Source of the DNA: Segatella copri
GTDB taxonomy: Bacteria; Bacteroidota; Bacteroidia; Bacteroidales; Bacteroidaceae
Assembly: GCF_015074785.1 (NCBI RefSeq)
Contig: NZ_CP042464.1
Coordinates: 1,860,001 to 1,924,000 of the forward strand
Length of the DNA: 64,000 nt
Direction: 5' to 3'
In this document: positions 36,147 to 44,916 of the stretch, piece by piece
Position numbering within the stretch: the stretch's first letter is position 1
Layout of the letters: the number at the start of each line of letters is the position of its first letter
Position numbers and translations under genes: made by a program
The notes under the pieces: generated by a model
Databases searched by the model: none
Seen by the model: only the letters and a program-made list of their open reading frames with translations
Told to the model about the DNA's origin: nothing

Positions 36147-37610
36147 ATGGCTGACATTAAGAATTTGAACCCAGTTGAAATCTGGCGTAACTTTGACAAG
36201 TTAACACAAGTTCCACGTCCATCAGGACATTTGGAAAAGATTCAGGCTTATTTGCTCGATTGGGCAAAAGAAGCAGGTGTAGAGGCATTCCAAGACCCAG
36301 CAGGCAACATCGTGATGCGCAAACCTGCTACTCCAGGTATGGAGAACCGCAAAGGCGTTATTATGCAGGCGCACATGGACATGGTTCCTCAGAAAGCACC
36401 AGACAGCAAGCATAATTTTGAAACTGACCCTATCGAAACCATCATCGATGGCGACTGGGTACGTGCTAATCATACAACACTCGGTAGCGACGACGGACTT
36501 GGCGTAGCTACCATCATGGCAGTAATGGAGTCAAAAGATTTGCAGCACGGTCCTATCGAGGGCTTGATTACCGCCGACGAAGAGACAGGCATGTATGGTG
36601 CCAACGATCTCCCAGCAGGCGAACTGAACGGCGACATTCTCTTGAACTTCGATACCGAGGTTTGGGGCGAGTTCGTTATCGGTAGCGCTGGCGGTATCGA
36701 CATCACAGCAACTCTCGATTATAAAGAGGTAGAAACCGACAAGGAAGATGCTGCCGTTAAGGTAACCCTCAAGGGATTGAAGGGCGGTCACTCCGGTATC
36801 GAAATCAACGAAGGCAGAGCGAATGCCAACAAATGCATGGTTCGTTTCGTGCGTGAAGCTATTTCAGAACTCGATGCCCGTCTAGCTTCATGGCAGGGCG
36901 GCAACATGCGCAATGCCATCCCATTCCAGGCTGAGGTTGTTCTGACCCTGCCTAAGGAGAACATTGAAGCTTTGAATGACCTGGTAGCAGACTGGAAGGA
37001 CGAAATCTGTGATGAGTTCGAAGGCATTGAAACAACTGAGAACATCGAGTTCTTCACTGAGAATGTAGAGACTCCTAAGATGCAGGTTCCTGCCGAAATC
37101 CAGGATAATCTTGTAGATGCAATCTACGCTTGCCACGATGGTGTATTGCGTATGGCTCCATCTATGCCTGAAATCGTAGAGACCTCTTCAAACCTCGCAA
37201 TCGTTGAGATTGGTGAAGGCAAGGCTGCCATCAAGATTCTGGCCCGTTCCAGCCACGAATACTACAAGATGTATCTTGCCACAATGGTAGAAAGCTGTTT
37301 CAACATGGCAGGCATGAAGGTTGAATTCAGCGGCAGCTACATGGGATGGAACCCTAACCCTAAGAGCGACATTCTGGAACATGTATTGAAGGTTTACAAA
37401 GAGCAGAACGGCACAGACGGTAAGGTACAGGCTGTTCACGCAGGTCTGGAGTGCTCTATCATCCTGAGCAAGTATCCTAACCTCGATGTCGTATCATTCG
37501 GCCCTACTCTTCTTAGTCCTCACACAGCCAATGAGCGTTGCCAGATCAGTTGCGTAGCTCCTTTCTGGAACCTCGTCAAGCAGCTCCTGACAGAGATTCC
37601 TGCAAAGTAA
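36147..37610 (+). CDS. pepD: Aminoacyl-histidine dipeptidase (peptidase D)
   Basis: A 487-residue M20-family zinc dipeptidase acting on Xaa-His dipeptides in the cytoplasm. Metal ligands: H in QAHMDMVPQ (~residue 79), D in GSDDGLG (~117), E-E in ADEETGMYG (~148, catalytic Glu and ligand), D in LNFDTEVWG (~171) and H in the last block (SPHTANERC, ~460). The lid domain lies at ~205-385. Length is as expected. A strong terminator follows. Confidence 0.95.
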   Translation: MADIKNLNPVEIWRNFDKLTQVPRPSGHLEKIQAYLLDWAKEAGVEAFQDPAGNIVMRKPATPGMENRKGVIMQAHMDMVPQKAPDSKHNFETDPIETIIDGDWVRANHTTLGSDDGLGVATIMAVMESKDLQHGPIEGLITADEETGMYGANDLPAGELNGDILLNFDTEVWGEFVIGSAGGIDITATLDYKEVETDKEDAAVKVTLKGLKGGHSGIEINEGRANANKCMVRFVREAISELDARLASWQGGNMRNAIPFQAEVVLTLPKENIEALNDLVADWKDEICDEFEGIETTENIEFFTENVETPKMQVPAEIQDNLVDAIYACHDGVLRMAPSMPEIVETSSNLAIVEIGEGKAAIKILARSSHEYYKMYLATMVESCFNMAGMKVEFSGSYMGWNPNPKSDILEHVLKVYKEQNGTDGKVQAVHAGLECSIILSKYPNLDVVSFGPTLLSPHTANERCQISCVAPFWNLVKQLLTEIPAK

Positions 37611-37645
37611 AAAATGGGGAACGAAATTACAAAAAGATAAAAAAA

Positions 37646-37678
37646 GAAAGCCGAGAGTGAAAATTCTCGGCTTTTTTG
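37646..37678 (+). terminator. Terminator after pepD
   Basis: Stem AAGCCGAGA / TCTCGGCTT with a long T-run. Confidence 0.9.
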
Positions 37679-37701
37679 TTCCAGTTTTCAAAAGAAATCA
37701 T

Positions 37702-37928
37702 TACCTTTGCAGTCGATTTCGCAAGTCTTGTAAAATCTCTGTAGCAGATTATACAAATTCACTTGCATAAGTTTCATTAAAATAACACCAAAATGGACGA
37801 TTATCACGCGGAGAACAATAATGAATTGTAAGGCGTGGAGATTCAGCAACGATGAAGCCTTTCAGTAGGCCGTACCCAAGCGCTAGTCTCCATACCCCAA
37901 ACTTTTATTATGTGGAGATTAGCAAACT
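37702..37928 (+). promoter_or_regulatory. corA promoter and structured leader with repeat/anti-repeat
   Basis: TACCTTTG at 37702-37709 gives a leader of over 200 nt. The block GTGGAGATT...ATGAAG occurs at 37835-37857 and again at 37912-37934, where it spans the real corA start (ATG 37929). Between them AGTCTCCAT at 37885-37893 can pair with GTGGAGATT of either copy. Pairing with the first copy encloses a GCCT/AGGC hairpin; pairing with the second would lock the start region. No known riboswitch class was recognised. Confidence 0.55.
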
Positions 37929-38855
37929 ATGAAGACTTATTGGAATATAGACAAGAATCTGACTGTACTCAATGAGTGGCAGCCAAACTGCTGGATACAA
38001 GTAACATGTCCAACTGATGAAGACCAGCGCTTGCTGGAAGAAGAATTCAAGATCCCTGATTATTTCCTCTCGGATATCAGCGATACTGATGAGCGTGCCC
38101 GCTATGAATATGACGATGGCTGGATGCTCATCATCCTCCGTATCCCTTATGTCAAGGAAATACGCAGCCGTACCCCATACACCACCGTGCCTCTGGGTAT
38201 CATCCATAAGCGCGATGTTACCATCACCGTATGCTATTATGAAACCAATATGATGATTGATTTCGTAAGCTACCAGCAGAAGCGCAGCGAGGGGTTCACC
38301 GACTATGTAGACATGACCTTCCGTCTCTTCCTTTCATCAGCGGTTTGGTATCTGAAGCGATTGAAACAGATCAATTCGCTCATAGAAAAGGCAAAACGAA
38401 ACCTCGATCATGGTGTGAACAATGAGAGCCTGATTGGCCTGAGCCGCCTACAGGACTCCCTTACCTACTTCATCACCTCTATCCGAGGCAACGAGAATCT
38501 CCTGTCTAAGTTGAAGTTCAAGCTGCAGGTGGACGAACTTGATGCCGACCTCATCGAAGACGTAAACATCGAGATGACACAGGCACGCGAAACCACAAGC
38601 ATCTACTCCGACATTCTGGAGTCGACGATGGATACCTATTCGAGCATCATCAACAACAACATGAATACCACGATGCGTACCCTGACCAGTATCAGTATCG
38701 TCATGATGTTGCCTACGCTGATTTCCTCATTGTTCGGTATGAACTTAATCAACGGTATGGAAGACAGCCATTACGGATTTGCCATTGCCCTGGTTATCTC
38801 CGTGCTCGTTTCTGCACTTTCATGGGGCTTCCTCAGATACAAGCGCCTGCTCTAA
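37929..38855 (+). CDS. corA: CorA-family magnesium/cobalt transporter
   Basis: A 308-residue CorA-type channel. The cytoplasmic alpha/beta domain is followed by a long helix (~150-245) and two C-terminal transmembrane helices. The pore signature is GMN in SSLFGMNLINGMED (~residue 273). It works as a pentamer in the inner membrane for divalent cation uptake. The unusually long leader with two copies of the start region suggests translation control. A terminator follows. Confidence 0.93.
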   Translation: MKTYWNIDKNLTVLNEWQPNCWIQVTCPTDEDQRLLEEEFKIPDYFLSDISDTDERARYEYDDGWMLIILRIPYVKEIRSRTPYTTVPLGIIHKRDVTITVCYYETNMMIDFVSYQQKRSEGFTDYVDMTFRLFLSSAVWYLKRLKQINSLIEKAKRNLDHGVNNESLIGLSRLQDSLTYFITSIRGNENLLSKLKFKLQVDELDADLIEDVNIEMTQARETTSIYSDILESTMDTYSSIINNNMNTTMRTLTSISIVMMLPTLISSLFGMNLINGMEDSHYGFAIALVISVLVSALSWGFLRYKRLL

Positions 38856-38950
38856 GCATATACCACTCTGATATGCATTAAGGAGCCTGAAAGAGCACAT
38901 AAAACGATGATTAGCAAGAAAAAGGCTATTATAAATACAAAAAAAATTAA

Positions 38951-38990
38951 AAAATCGAATATCATGGCATGATATTCGATTTTTTTTTTT
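38951..38990 (+). terminator. Terminator after corA
   Basis: Palindrome AATCGAATATCATG / CATGATATTCGATT followed by ten T. Confidence 0.9.
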
Positions 38991-39090
38991 AAGTTTGCAA
39001 CTTATTAATAATATAATTTTGTATGGGGCCGAATTGCGGATAAGCGACTACCGGCCCAAGAAACTCGAATCATAAACTAAACAAAGTGAC

Positions 39091-40860
39091 ATGATGGACT
39101 CTCAAGAAAAAGCTCTGTTGCAGCAGAGCACCCTGGAAGACCCTGCCAAGAAGGCTTATGCCACCAAGCAGGAAGTGCTCGAAAGAGTAAAGGAAATCGC
39201 TCATAGCAGCGAAAATCCAAACAAGGAGGAACTCGACCTACTCAAGACTACTTTCTACAAGATTCATCTCGCAGAAAGAGACGCACAGATGAAAGAGTAT
39301 CTCGCAAAAGGCGGTGACCCAGAGAAGTATATCCTTCTACCGGATGACACCGAAGAAGCCTTCAAGGCTGAGATGCAACTCATCAAGGAGAAAAGAGCCA
39401 AAATCTTCCTGGCACAAGAAGAAGAAAAACAAGATAATCTCCGCAAAAAAGAGGAAATTATCGAAAAGATAAAGGCCATGACCACCTCACCGGAGGAGGC
39501 CAACAAATCATATCAGGACTTCAAGGCCTTGCAGCAGGAATGGAAGGAAATCAAAAACATCCCTGCAGACAAGGCAAACGAGGTATGGAAGAACTATCAG
39601 CTCTATGTAGAGCAGTTCTACGACATGCTCAAGTTGAACAGCGAAGCTCGCGAATATGACTTCAAGAAGAATCTTGAAGCCAAGACCCAACTCTGCGAGG
39701 CTGCAGAGAAGCTCAATGAAGAAGAGGATGTTATTTCTGCCTTCCACCAGCTTCAGGACCTCCACCAGCAATATCGCGAAATCGGTCCTGTTGCCAAGGA
39801 GTTGAGAGAGCAGATTTGGGAACGCTTCAAGGCTGCCAGCACTGTTATCAACAAGAAGCACCAGCAGCACTTCGAAGACCTGCGTGCCAAGGAAGAGGAA
39901 AACCTCGCCAAGAAGACTGCCCTCTGCGAAAAGGTAGAGGCTGCCAACCAAGGAGAATACAAGACTGCCAAGGACTGGGAAAAGGTTACCCAGGAAATCA
40001 TAGAGATTCAGAAAGAGTGGCGCACTATCGGTTTTGCCCCTCAGAAGATGAACGTCAAGATTTTCGAGCGTTTCCGCATCGCCAACGATGAATTCTTCAA
40101 CAAGAAGGCAGAATTCTTCAAAGGACTGAAAGATACCTACTCTACCAATCTCGAAAAGAAACAGCAACTCGTAAACAAGGCAAAGGAACTGGCTGACAGT
40201 ACAGACTGGAAGAAAACTGGCGACAAACTCATCGCTCTCCAGAAAGAATGGAAGAAGGTGGGTACCGTACCTCATAAACAAGGCGAATTGCTCTGGAAGG
40301 AATTTCTGGATACCTGCAACAAGTTCTTCGAAGCCCGCAACAAGCAGAATGCCGGTTCACGCAGCGAGGAACATGCCAATCTGGACAAGAAGCGCAACAT
40401 TATTGCCCAGCTCAAGGAACTTGTAGTTGCAGAGATTTCAGACAACGATTTCCAAAAGAAGCTCAAAGATCTTGCCAAGCAATACAGTGCAATCGGACAC
40501 GTTCCTTTCAAAGAGAAAGACAAGGTCTATAAAGAGTATCATGAGGCTATCGATGCAGCCTACGAGAAACTTCACGCCACCAACGCAAAGCGCCACTTCG
40601 ACAACTTCAAGAACAACTTGAAGAATGTTGCCAAGGAAGGCGGCAATGCACTCGGCAATGAGCGTGGTAAACTCTTGCGCCGCTACGACCAGTTGCGCAG
40701 CGAGATTACTACCTACGAGAACAACCTCGGTTTCTTCAATACGGCCAGCAAGAAGGGCAACAGCCTGGTAGAAGAAATGAACCGTAAGATTGAGAAACTC
40801 AAGGCTGACCTCGAAATGGTAAAGCAGAAAATCAAGGCTATTGATGCCGAGAAGAAATAA
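39091..40860 (+). CDS. DUF349 coiled-coil protein
   Basis: A 589-residue cytoplasmic, highly helical protein made of repeated ~70-residue DUF349 units (five or six, e.g. YQDFKALQQEWKEIKNIPAD, WEKVTQEIIEIQKEWRTIGF, KTGDKLIALQKEWKKVGTVP). The W-K-x-(I/V/T)-G pattern marks each. Function in Bacteroidota is unknown. A promoter-like TAATTTTG lies at 39014-39021. The second Met may be the true start. A terminator follows. Confidence 0.85.
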   Translation: MMDSQEKALLQQSTLEDPAKKAYATKQEVLERVKEIAHSSENPNKEELDLLKTTFYKIHLAERDAQMKEYLAKGGDPEKYILLPDDTEEAFKAEMQLIKEKRAKIFLAQEEEKQDNLRKKEEIIEKIKAMTTSPEEANKSYQDFKALQQEWKEIKNIPADKANEVWKNYQLYVEQFYDMLKLNSEAREYDFKKNLEAKTQLCEAAEKLNEEEDVISAFHQLQDLHQQYREIGPVAKELREQIWERFKAASTVINKKHQQHFEDLRAKEEENLAKKTALCEKVEAANQGEYKTAKDWEKVTQEIIEIQKEWRTIGFAPQKMNVKIFERFRIANDEFFNKKAEFFKGLKDTYSTNLEKKQQLVNKAKELADSTDWKKTGDKLIALQKEWKKVGTVPHKQGELLWKEFLDTCNKFFEARNKQNAGSRSEEHANLDKKRNIIAQLKELVVAEISDNDFQKKLKDLAKQYSAIGHVPFKEKDKVYKEYHEAIDAAYEKLHATNAKRHFDNFKNNLKNVAKEGGNALGNERGKLLRRYDQLRSEITTYENNLGFFNTASKKGNSLVEEMNRKIEKLKADLEMVKQKIKAIDAEKK

Positions 40861-40865
40861 ATACA

Positions 40866-40900
40866 ATAAACCCCAGGGCTTTCGCCCTGGGGTTTATTGT
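40866..40900. terminator. Terminator after the DUF349 gene
   Basis: Stem ATAAACCCCAGGGC / GCCCTGGGGTTTAT with a TTTC loop. Confidence 0.85.
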
Positions 40901-40981
40901 TATGAATACTCCATAAAACAGAATTCCTATAAACAAAAAAAAAACACCTTTCATTACTGAAAGATGCCTTACCGTATGAGT

Positions 40982-41051
40982 TGGGATACCCGGACTCGAA
41001 CCAGGAATGACAGGACCAGAATCTGTAGTGTTACCATTACACCATATCCCA
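40982..41051 (-). tRNA. tRNA-Gln (anticodon CTG), copy 1
   Basis: On the minus strand the acceptor TGGGATA pairs with TATCCCA; the T-arm is CCTGGTTCGAGTCCGGG; the anticodon loop is TTCTGGT, giving CTG, which reads CAG (Gln). The anticodon stem has one A-C mismatch. CCA is not encoded. Confidence 0.9.
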
Positions 41052-41077
41052 AACTTAAAATAGAACTTTTTGATTGT

Positions 41078-41147
41078 TGGGATACCCGGACTCGAACCAG
41101 GAATGACAGGACCAGAATCTGTAGTGTTACCATTACACCATATCCCA
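41078..41147 (-). tRNA. tRNA-Gln (anticodon CTG), copy 2
   Basis: Identical to 40982-41051 and 26 bp upstream of it on the same strand. Both probably come from one transcript started at the TACCTTTG box at 41187-41194. Confidence 0.9.
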
Positions 41148-41186
41148 ATATCAGCAAAAGAGATGTTCATTTCTCAATTGCGAGTG

Positions 41187-41194
41187 CAAAGGTA
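41187..41194 (-). promoter_or_regulatory. -7 box for the tRNA-Gln pair
   Basis: TACCTTTG on the minus strand, 39 bp before the first tRNA. Confidence 0.6.
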
Positions 41195-41308
41195 CTAGTT
41201 TTTTTTGAACCTACAAAATTTTTCGGCACTTTTTTCTAAAAAAAACGCAATTTCTTTAATTTTCCACATTTTTTTTGCCTTTTAAGTCGATTTTCCATTA
41301 TAATAATG

Positions 41309-41316
41309 TATCTTTG
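41309..41316 (+). promoter_or_regulatory. -7 box for rsfS-ftsH-cdsA
   Basis: TATCTTTG, 43 bp before the rsfS ATG at 41360. Confidence 0.6.
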
Positions 41317-41359
41317 CAGAAAAATAGAGAATATAAATTAAGTAAGAAAGAAAAGATAA

Positions 41360-41719
41360 ATGAACACAGTTAAACAACTCGTAGAGACTATTAAAGAAGG
41401 TATACAAGAAAAGAAAGGTCAAGACATTGTTATCGCCGACCTGACAGAAATTGATGGAAGCATTGCCAAGTACTTCATCATCTGCCAGGGAGGAAGCCCT
41501 ACTCAGGTTGAAGCTATCGCAGGTTCTGTGGGAGACATCGTGCGCAAGAATCTGAAAGAAAAACCTGTAAATGTAGCAGGTCTCGGCAACGACCAGTGGG
41601 TGGCAATGGACTTTGTCGACGTATTAGTACACATTTTTCTTCCGGAAGTACGTGCTTATTACGACCTCGAACATTTATGGGAGGATGCAAAACTTACCCA
41701 TATACCTAATCTCGACTAG
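41360..41719 (+). CDS. rsfS: Ribosome silencing factor RsfS
   Basis: A 119-residue RsfS (Iojap) protein. It binds L14 on the 50S subunit and blocks subunit joining under starvation. Family blocks: GQDIVIADLTEIDGSIAKYF, QWVAMDFVDVLVHIFLPEVR and the closing YDLEHLWEDAKLT. Normal length. It heads a run with ftsH (70 bp on) and cdsA. Confidence 0.95.
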   Translation: MNTVKQLVETIKEGIQEKKGQDIVIADLTEIDGSIAKYFIICQGGSPTQVEAIAGSVGDIVRKNLKEKPVNVAGLGNDQWVAMDFVDVLVHIFLPEVRAYYDLEHLWEDAKLTHIPNLD

Positions 41720-41789
41720 TCAGTCTCTCCCATCCTACATGATGGATCAGACAATGTTTTTCGACTAAAAGTTATACATATAAAATAAA

Positions 41790-43880
41790 ATGGAACAAAG
41801 CAATAATATGAAGCCTCGTGGCAATGGCGGACCAAAGATGCCACGATTTAATATGACCTGGCTTTTCACCATCTGCCTCATCACCATGATTATCCTCTTC
41901 TTTACAGGAGGAGGCGATGCGATTGGAGGCAGCGCTGCCAAGGAAGCCACATACACCCAGTTCAAACAGTATGTAGACAAGGGTTATGTGCTCAGTGTTG
42001 TGGCCAATAAAACAGAAAGCACCCTCAAAATATACATCAACCCGAAATATACGCGCGATGTATACAATATGCCGGCAAAGTCTGTAGGTCCTAACCCATA
42101 CGTAAAAGTACAGTTCGGCTCGGTTGACGAAGTGGAACGCTATGCCAACCAGATGTTGAAGGAAAAGAAGATACGCTCCTTCAGCTACGACAACCAGAAG
42201 GATAACGACTTCTTAAGCACGCTCTTCAATCTGGCACCTCTGCTCTTCTTCGTATTCTTCATCCTTTGGATGTCTGGAAGATTCAGCGGCGGTATGGGCA
42301 GCGGCGGTATGGGCGGCGGCATCTTCAGCGTGGGCAAAAGCAAAGCTAAGATGTACGAAAAGGGAAATGCCATCGGCATCACCTTTAAGGATGTGGCCGG
42401 ACAGGAAGGTGCCAAGCAGGAAGTGAAGGAAATTGTAGACTTCCTGAAAAACCCACAAAAATATACCGACTTGGGTGGTAAGATTCCAAAGGGAGCCCTT
42501 CTCGTAGGCCCTCCGGGAACTGGTAAGACCCTCTTGGCTAAGGCTGTTGCCGGCGAGGCTGGCGTACCTTTCTTCTCCATGAGCGGTTCCGACTTCGTTG
42601 AAATGTTCGTAGGTGTAGGTGCCTCACGTGTACGCGACCTGTTCCGCCAGGCTAAAGAGAAATCACCTTGTATCATCTTTATCGATGAGATTGATGCTGT
42701 AGGCCGTGCCCGCAGCAAGAACCCAGCCATGGGTGGTAATGATGAGCGCGAGAACACCTTGAACGCTCTCCTTACAGAGATGGATGGTTTCGGCACCAAC
42801 AGTGGTGTCATCATCCTTGCTGCTACCAACCGTGTAGACATGCTCGACAGCGCCTTGCTCCGTGCCGGACGTTTCGACCGCGAAATTCACGTAGATCTCC
42901 CTGGTTTGAACGAACGTAAGGCAATCTTCCTGGTTCATCTCAAACCTATCAAGATAGACGAAACAGTAGATGTTGATCTACTGGCCCGTCAGACTCCAGG
43001 ATTCTCGGGTGCAGATATTGCCAACGTTTGTAACGAGGCAGCCCTTATTGCTGCACGCCACGACAAGAAGGCTGTTTGCAAACAGGATTTCCTCGATGCA
43101 GTAGACCGTATTGTAGGCGGTTTAGAGAAGAAGACTAAGGTGATGACTGCCGACGAAAAGCGTAGCATCGCTCTCCACGAAGCAGGCCACGCAACCATCT
43201 CATGGTTCTGCCAGTATGCCAACCCTCTCATCAAGGTTACCATCGTACCTCGTGGTCAGGCTCTCGGTGCTGCATGGTATCTGCCAGAAGAGCGCCAGAT
43301 AACCACCAAGGAACAGATGCTCGACGAGATGTGTTCATTAATGGGTGGACGTGCCGCAGAAGAACTCTTCACCGGTCATATTTCATCAGGAGCCATGAAC
43401 GACCTGGAGCGCGCCACAAAGAGTGCTTATGGTATGGTAGCTTATCTCGGTATGAGCAAGACGTTGCCAAACATCTGCTTTTACAACCGGAACGAATATG
43501 CATTCCAGCGTCCGTACTCTGAGTCTACAGCCCGCGAGATAGACCAGGAAGTTCTGAAGATTGTCAACGAGCAGTATACCCGTGCCAAGAACATTCTGAT
43601 GGAGCACAAGGAAGGCCACAATGCCTTAGCAGAGCTCCTGATCAAGAAAGAGGTGATTATGGCAGAAGACGTAGAACATATCTTTGGCAAGCGCCCTTGG
43701 TTGAGCCGTTCGCAGGAAATCATGGAAGACGAACAGCCTAAGATTGACGATGACGCCGTAAAGGAACTTCCTGAAGTTCAGGCTGCCATCAAGGAGCATG
43801 AAGAGAACCAGAAGAAGAATGCAGATTCTGATGAGACTTCCAAGAAGGATGAAGGTTCGGAAGAAAACAAGAACGAATAA
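41790..43880 (+). CDS. ftsH: ATP-dependent zinc metalloprotease FtsH
   Basis: A 696-residue membrane protease. Two transmembrane helices (~23-40 and ~143-163) bracket a periplasmic domain. AAA+ module: Walker A GPPGTGKT (240-247), Walker [10 protein letters not shown] (~294), SRH ending RAGRFDRE. The zinc motif is HEAGH (~463-467). The C-terminal ~45 residues are acidic and Lys/Glu-rich, a normal variable tail. It removes damaged or unassembled membrane proteins. In E. coli it also controls lipid A synthesis, so lpxB two genes away on the other strand is of note only as context. Confidence 0.97.
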   Translation: MEQSNNMKPRGNGGPKMPRFNMTWLFTICLITMIILFFTGGGDAIGGSAAKEATYTQFKQYVDKGYVLSVVANKTESTLKIYINPKYTRDVYNMPAKSVGPNPYVKVQFGSVDEVERYANQMLKEKKIRSFSYDNQKDNDFLSTLFNLAPLLFFVFFILWMSGRFSGGMGSGGMGGGIFSVGKSKAKMYEKGNAIGITFKDVAGQEGAKQEVKEIVDFLKNPQKYTDLGGKIPKGALLVGPPGTGKTLLAKAVAGEAGVPFFSMSGSDFVEMFVGVGASRVRDLFRQAKEKSPCIIFIDEIDAVGRARSKNPAMGGNDERENTLNALLTEMDGFGTNSGVIILAATNRVDMLDSALLRAGRFDREIHVDLPGLNERKAIFLVHLKPIKIDETVDVDLLARQTPGFSGADIANVCNEAALIAARHDKKAVCKQDFLDAVDRIVGGLEKKTKVMTADEKRSIALHEAGHATISWFCQYANPLIKVTIVPRGQALGAAWYLPEERQITTKEQMLDEMCSLMGGRAAEELFTGHISSGAMNDLERATKSAYGMVAYLGMSKTLPNICFYNRNEYAFQRPYSESTAREIDQEVLKIVNEQYTRAKNILMEHKEGHNALAELLIKKEVIMAEDVEHIFGKRPWLSRSQEIMEDEQPKIDDDAVKELPEVQAAIKEHEENQKKNADSDETSKKDEGSEENKNE

Positions 43881-43891
43881 AACAAACCGAT

Positions 43892-44758
43892 ATGACTGAC
43901 AAACAGAAGAATCTAGTGATAAGATCCATCACAGGCGTATTTTTCGTGGTGTGTATGGTATCTTGCTTTCTCAATCCCAGGGCAATGGTTATCCTGTTCG
44001 CCCTCATTACAGGATTGAGCATCTGGGAGTATTGCGGATTAGTTAACCAGAAGGAGAATGTTACGGTAAACCGTTTCATCAGCACCGTGGCGGGTGTTTA
44101 CTTCTTCCTTGCCGTGGCTGGTTTCCGCATGGGCATTGTGGGCAATTTCGTGGTTTTCGTACCTTATCTGCTCACCATCCTCTATCTCTTCATCAGTGAA
44201 CTGTATACGGGCAATAAGGATGCCATCAACGATTGGGCTTACACTATGCTCTCTCAGTTGTACATCGCCTTGCCTTTCTCGATGATCAATGTATTGAGTT
44301 TCGAGACATCAGCCTTCGATGGTCAGATACATTACGACATGCTGTTGCCTTTGAGCATTTTCATTTTCCTCTGGACCAATGATACCGGTGCCTATTGCAG
44401 CGGTTCGCTTTTCGGCAAGCATAAGCTCTTTCCTCGCATCAGTCCAGCCAAGAGTTGGGAAGGCAGCATAGGCGGAGGCATATTCGTACTGATAGCAGCA
44501 GGCATTATCGGCTATATTGCCAATGATGGGGAAGCCCACCGTCTCAGCATTCTCGGTTGGGAAGGTTTAGGTCTGGTTGTGGTATTCTTCGGCACATGGG
44601 GCGATTTGGTAGAAAGCCTCTTCAAGCGTACCCTCGGAGTAAAGGATAGTGGCAACATCCTGCCAGGACATGGAGGCATGCTCGACCGCTTCGACTCTTC
44701 GCTCATGGCGATACCGGCAGCAGTAATCTACCTATACACCATCCAGTTGTTTGGATAA
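43892..44758 (+). CDS. cdsA: Phosphatidate cytidylyltransferase
   Basis: A 288-residue integral membrane enzyme that makes CDP-diacylglycerol from phosphatidate and CTP, the branch point to membrane phospholipids. About seven or eight transmembrane helices. The signature at the C-terminal side is visible: KDSGNILPGHGGMLDRFDS (~250-268). It begins 11 bp after ftsH, so is co-transcribed. The gene ends in a strong shared terminator. Confidence 0.95.
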   Translation: MTDKQKNLVIRSITGVFFVVCMVSCFLNPRAMVILFALITGLSIWEYCGLVNQKENVTVNRFISTVAGVYFFLAVAGFRMGIVGNFVVFVPYLLTILYLFISELYTGNKDAINDWAYTMLSQLYIALPFSMINVLSFETSAFDGQIHYDMLLPLSIFIFLWTNDTGAYCSGSLFGKHKLFPRISPAKSWEGSIGGGIFVLIAAGIIGYIANDGEAHRLSILGWEGLGLVVVFFGTWGDLVESLFKRTLGVKDSGNILPGHGGMLDRFDSSLMAIPAAVIYLYTIQLFG

Positions 44759-44805
44759 TACATCTTTTATGAGATAAAGGCCAAGCCTATAGTTTGGTCA
44801 AGCAC

Positions 44806-44849
44806 AAAGAAAGGCAGGGATTCCTCAAAGAACCCCTGCCTTTCTTTTT
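44806..44849. terminator. Bidirectional terminator between cdsA and lpxB
   Basis: Stem AAAGAAAGGCAGGG / CCCTGCCTTTCTTT with A- and T-runs between two converging operons. Confidence 0.9.
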
Positions 44850-44916
44850 CATATACCATAAAAACGCAAGTAGCTCCGATGGATCACGTAAGTACTTGCG
44901 ATGACCCATGAAAAAG

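Noticed and set aside
37702..37928. Known M-box or yybP-ykoY riboswitch
   Set aside because: The conserved cores of those classes were not recognised; only the repeat/anti-repeat arrangement is supported.
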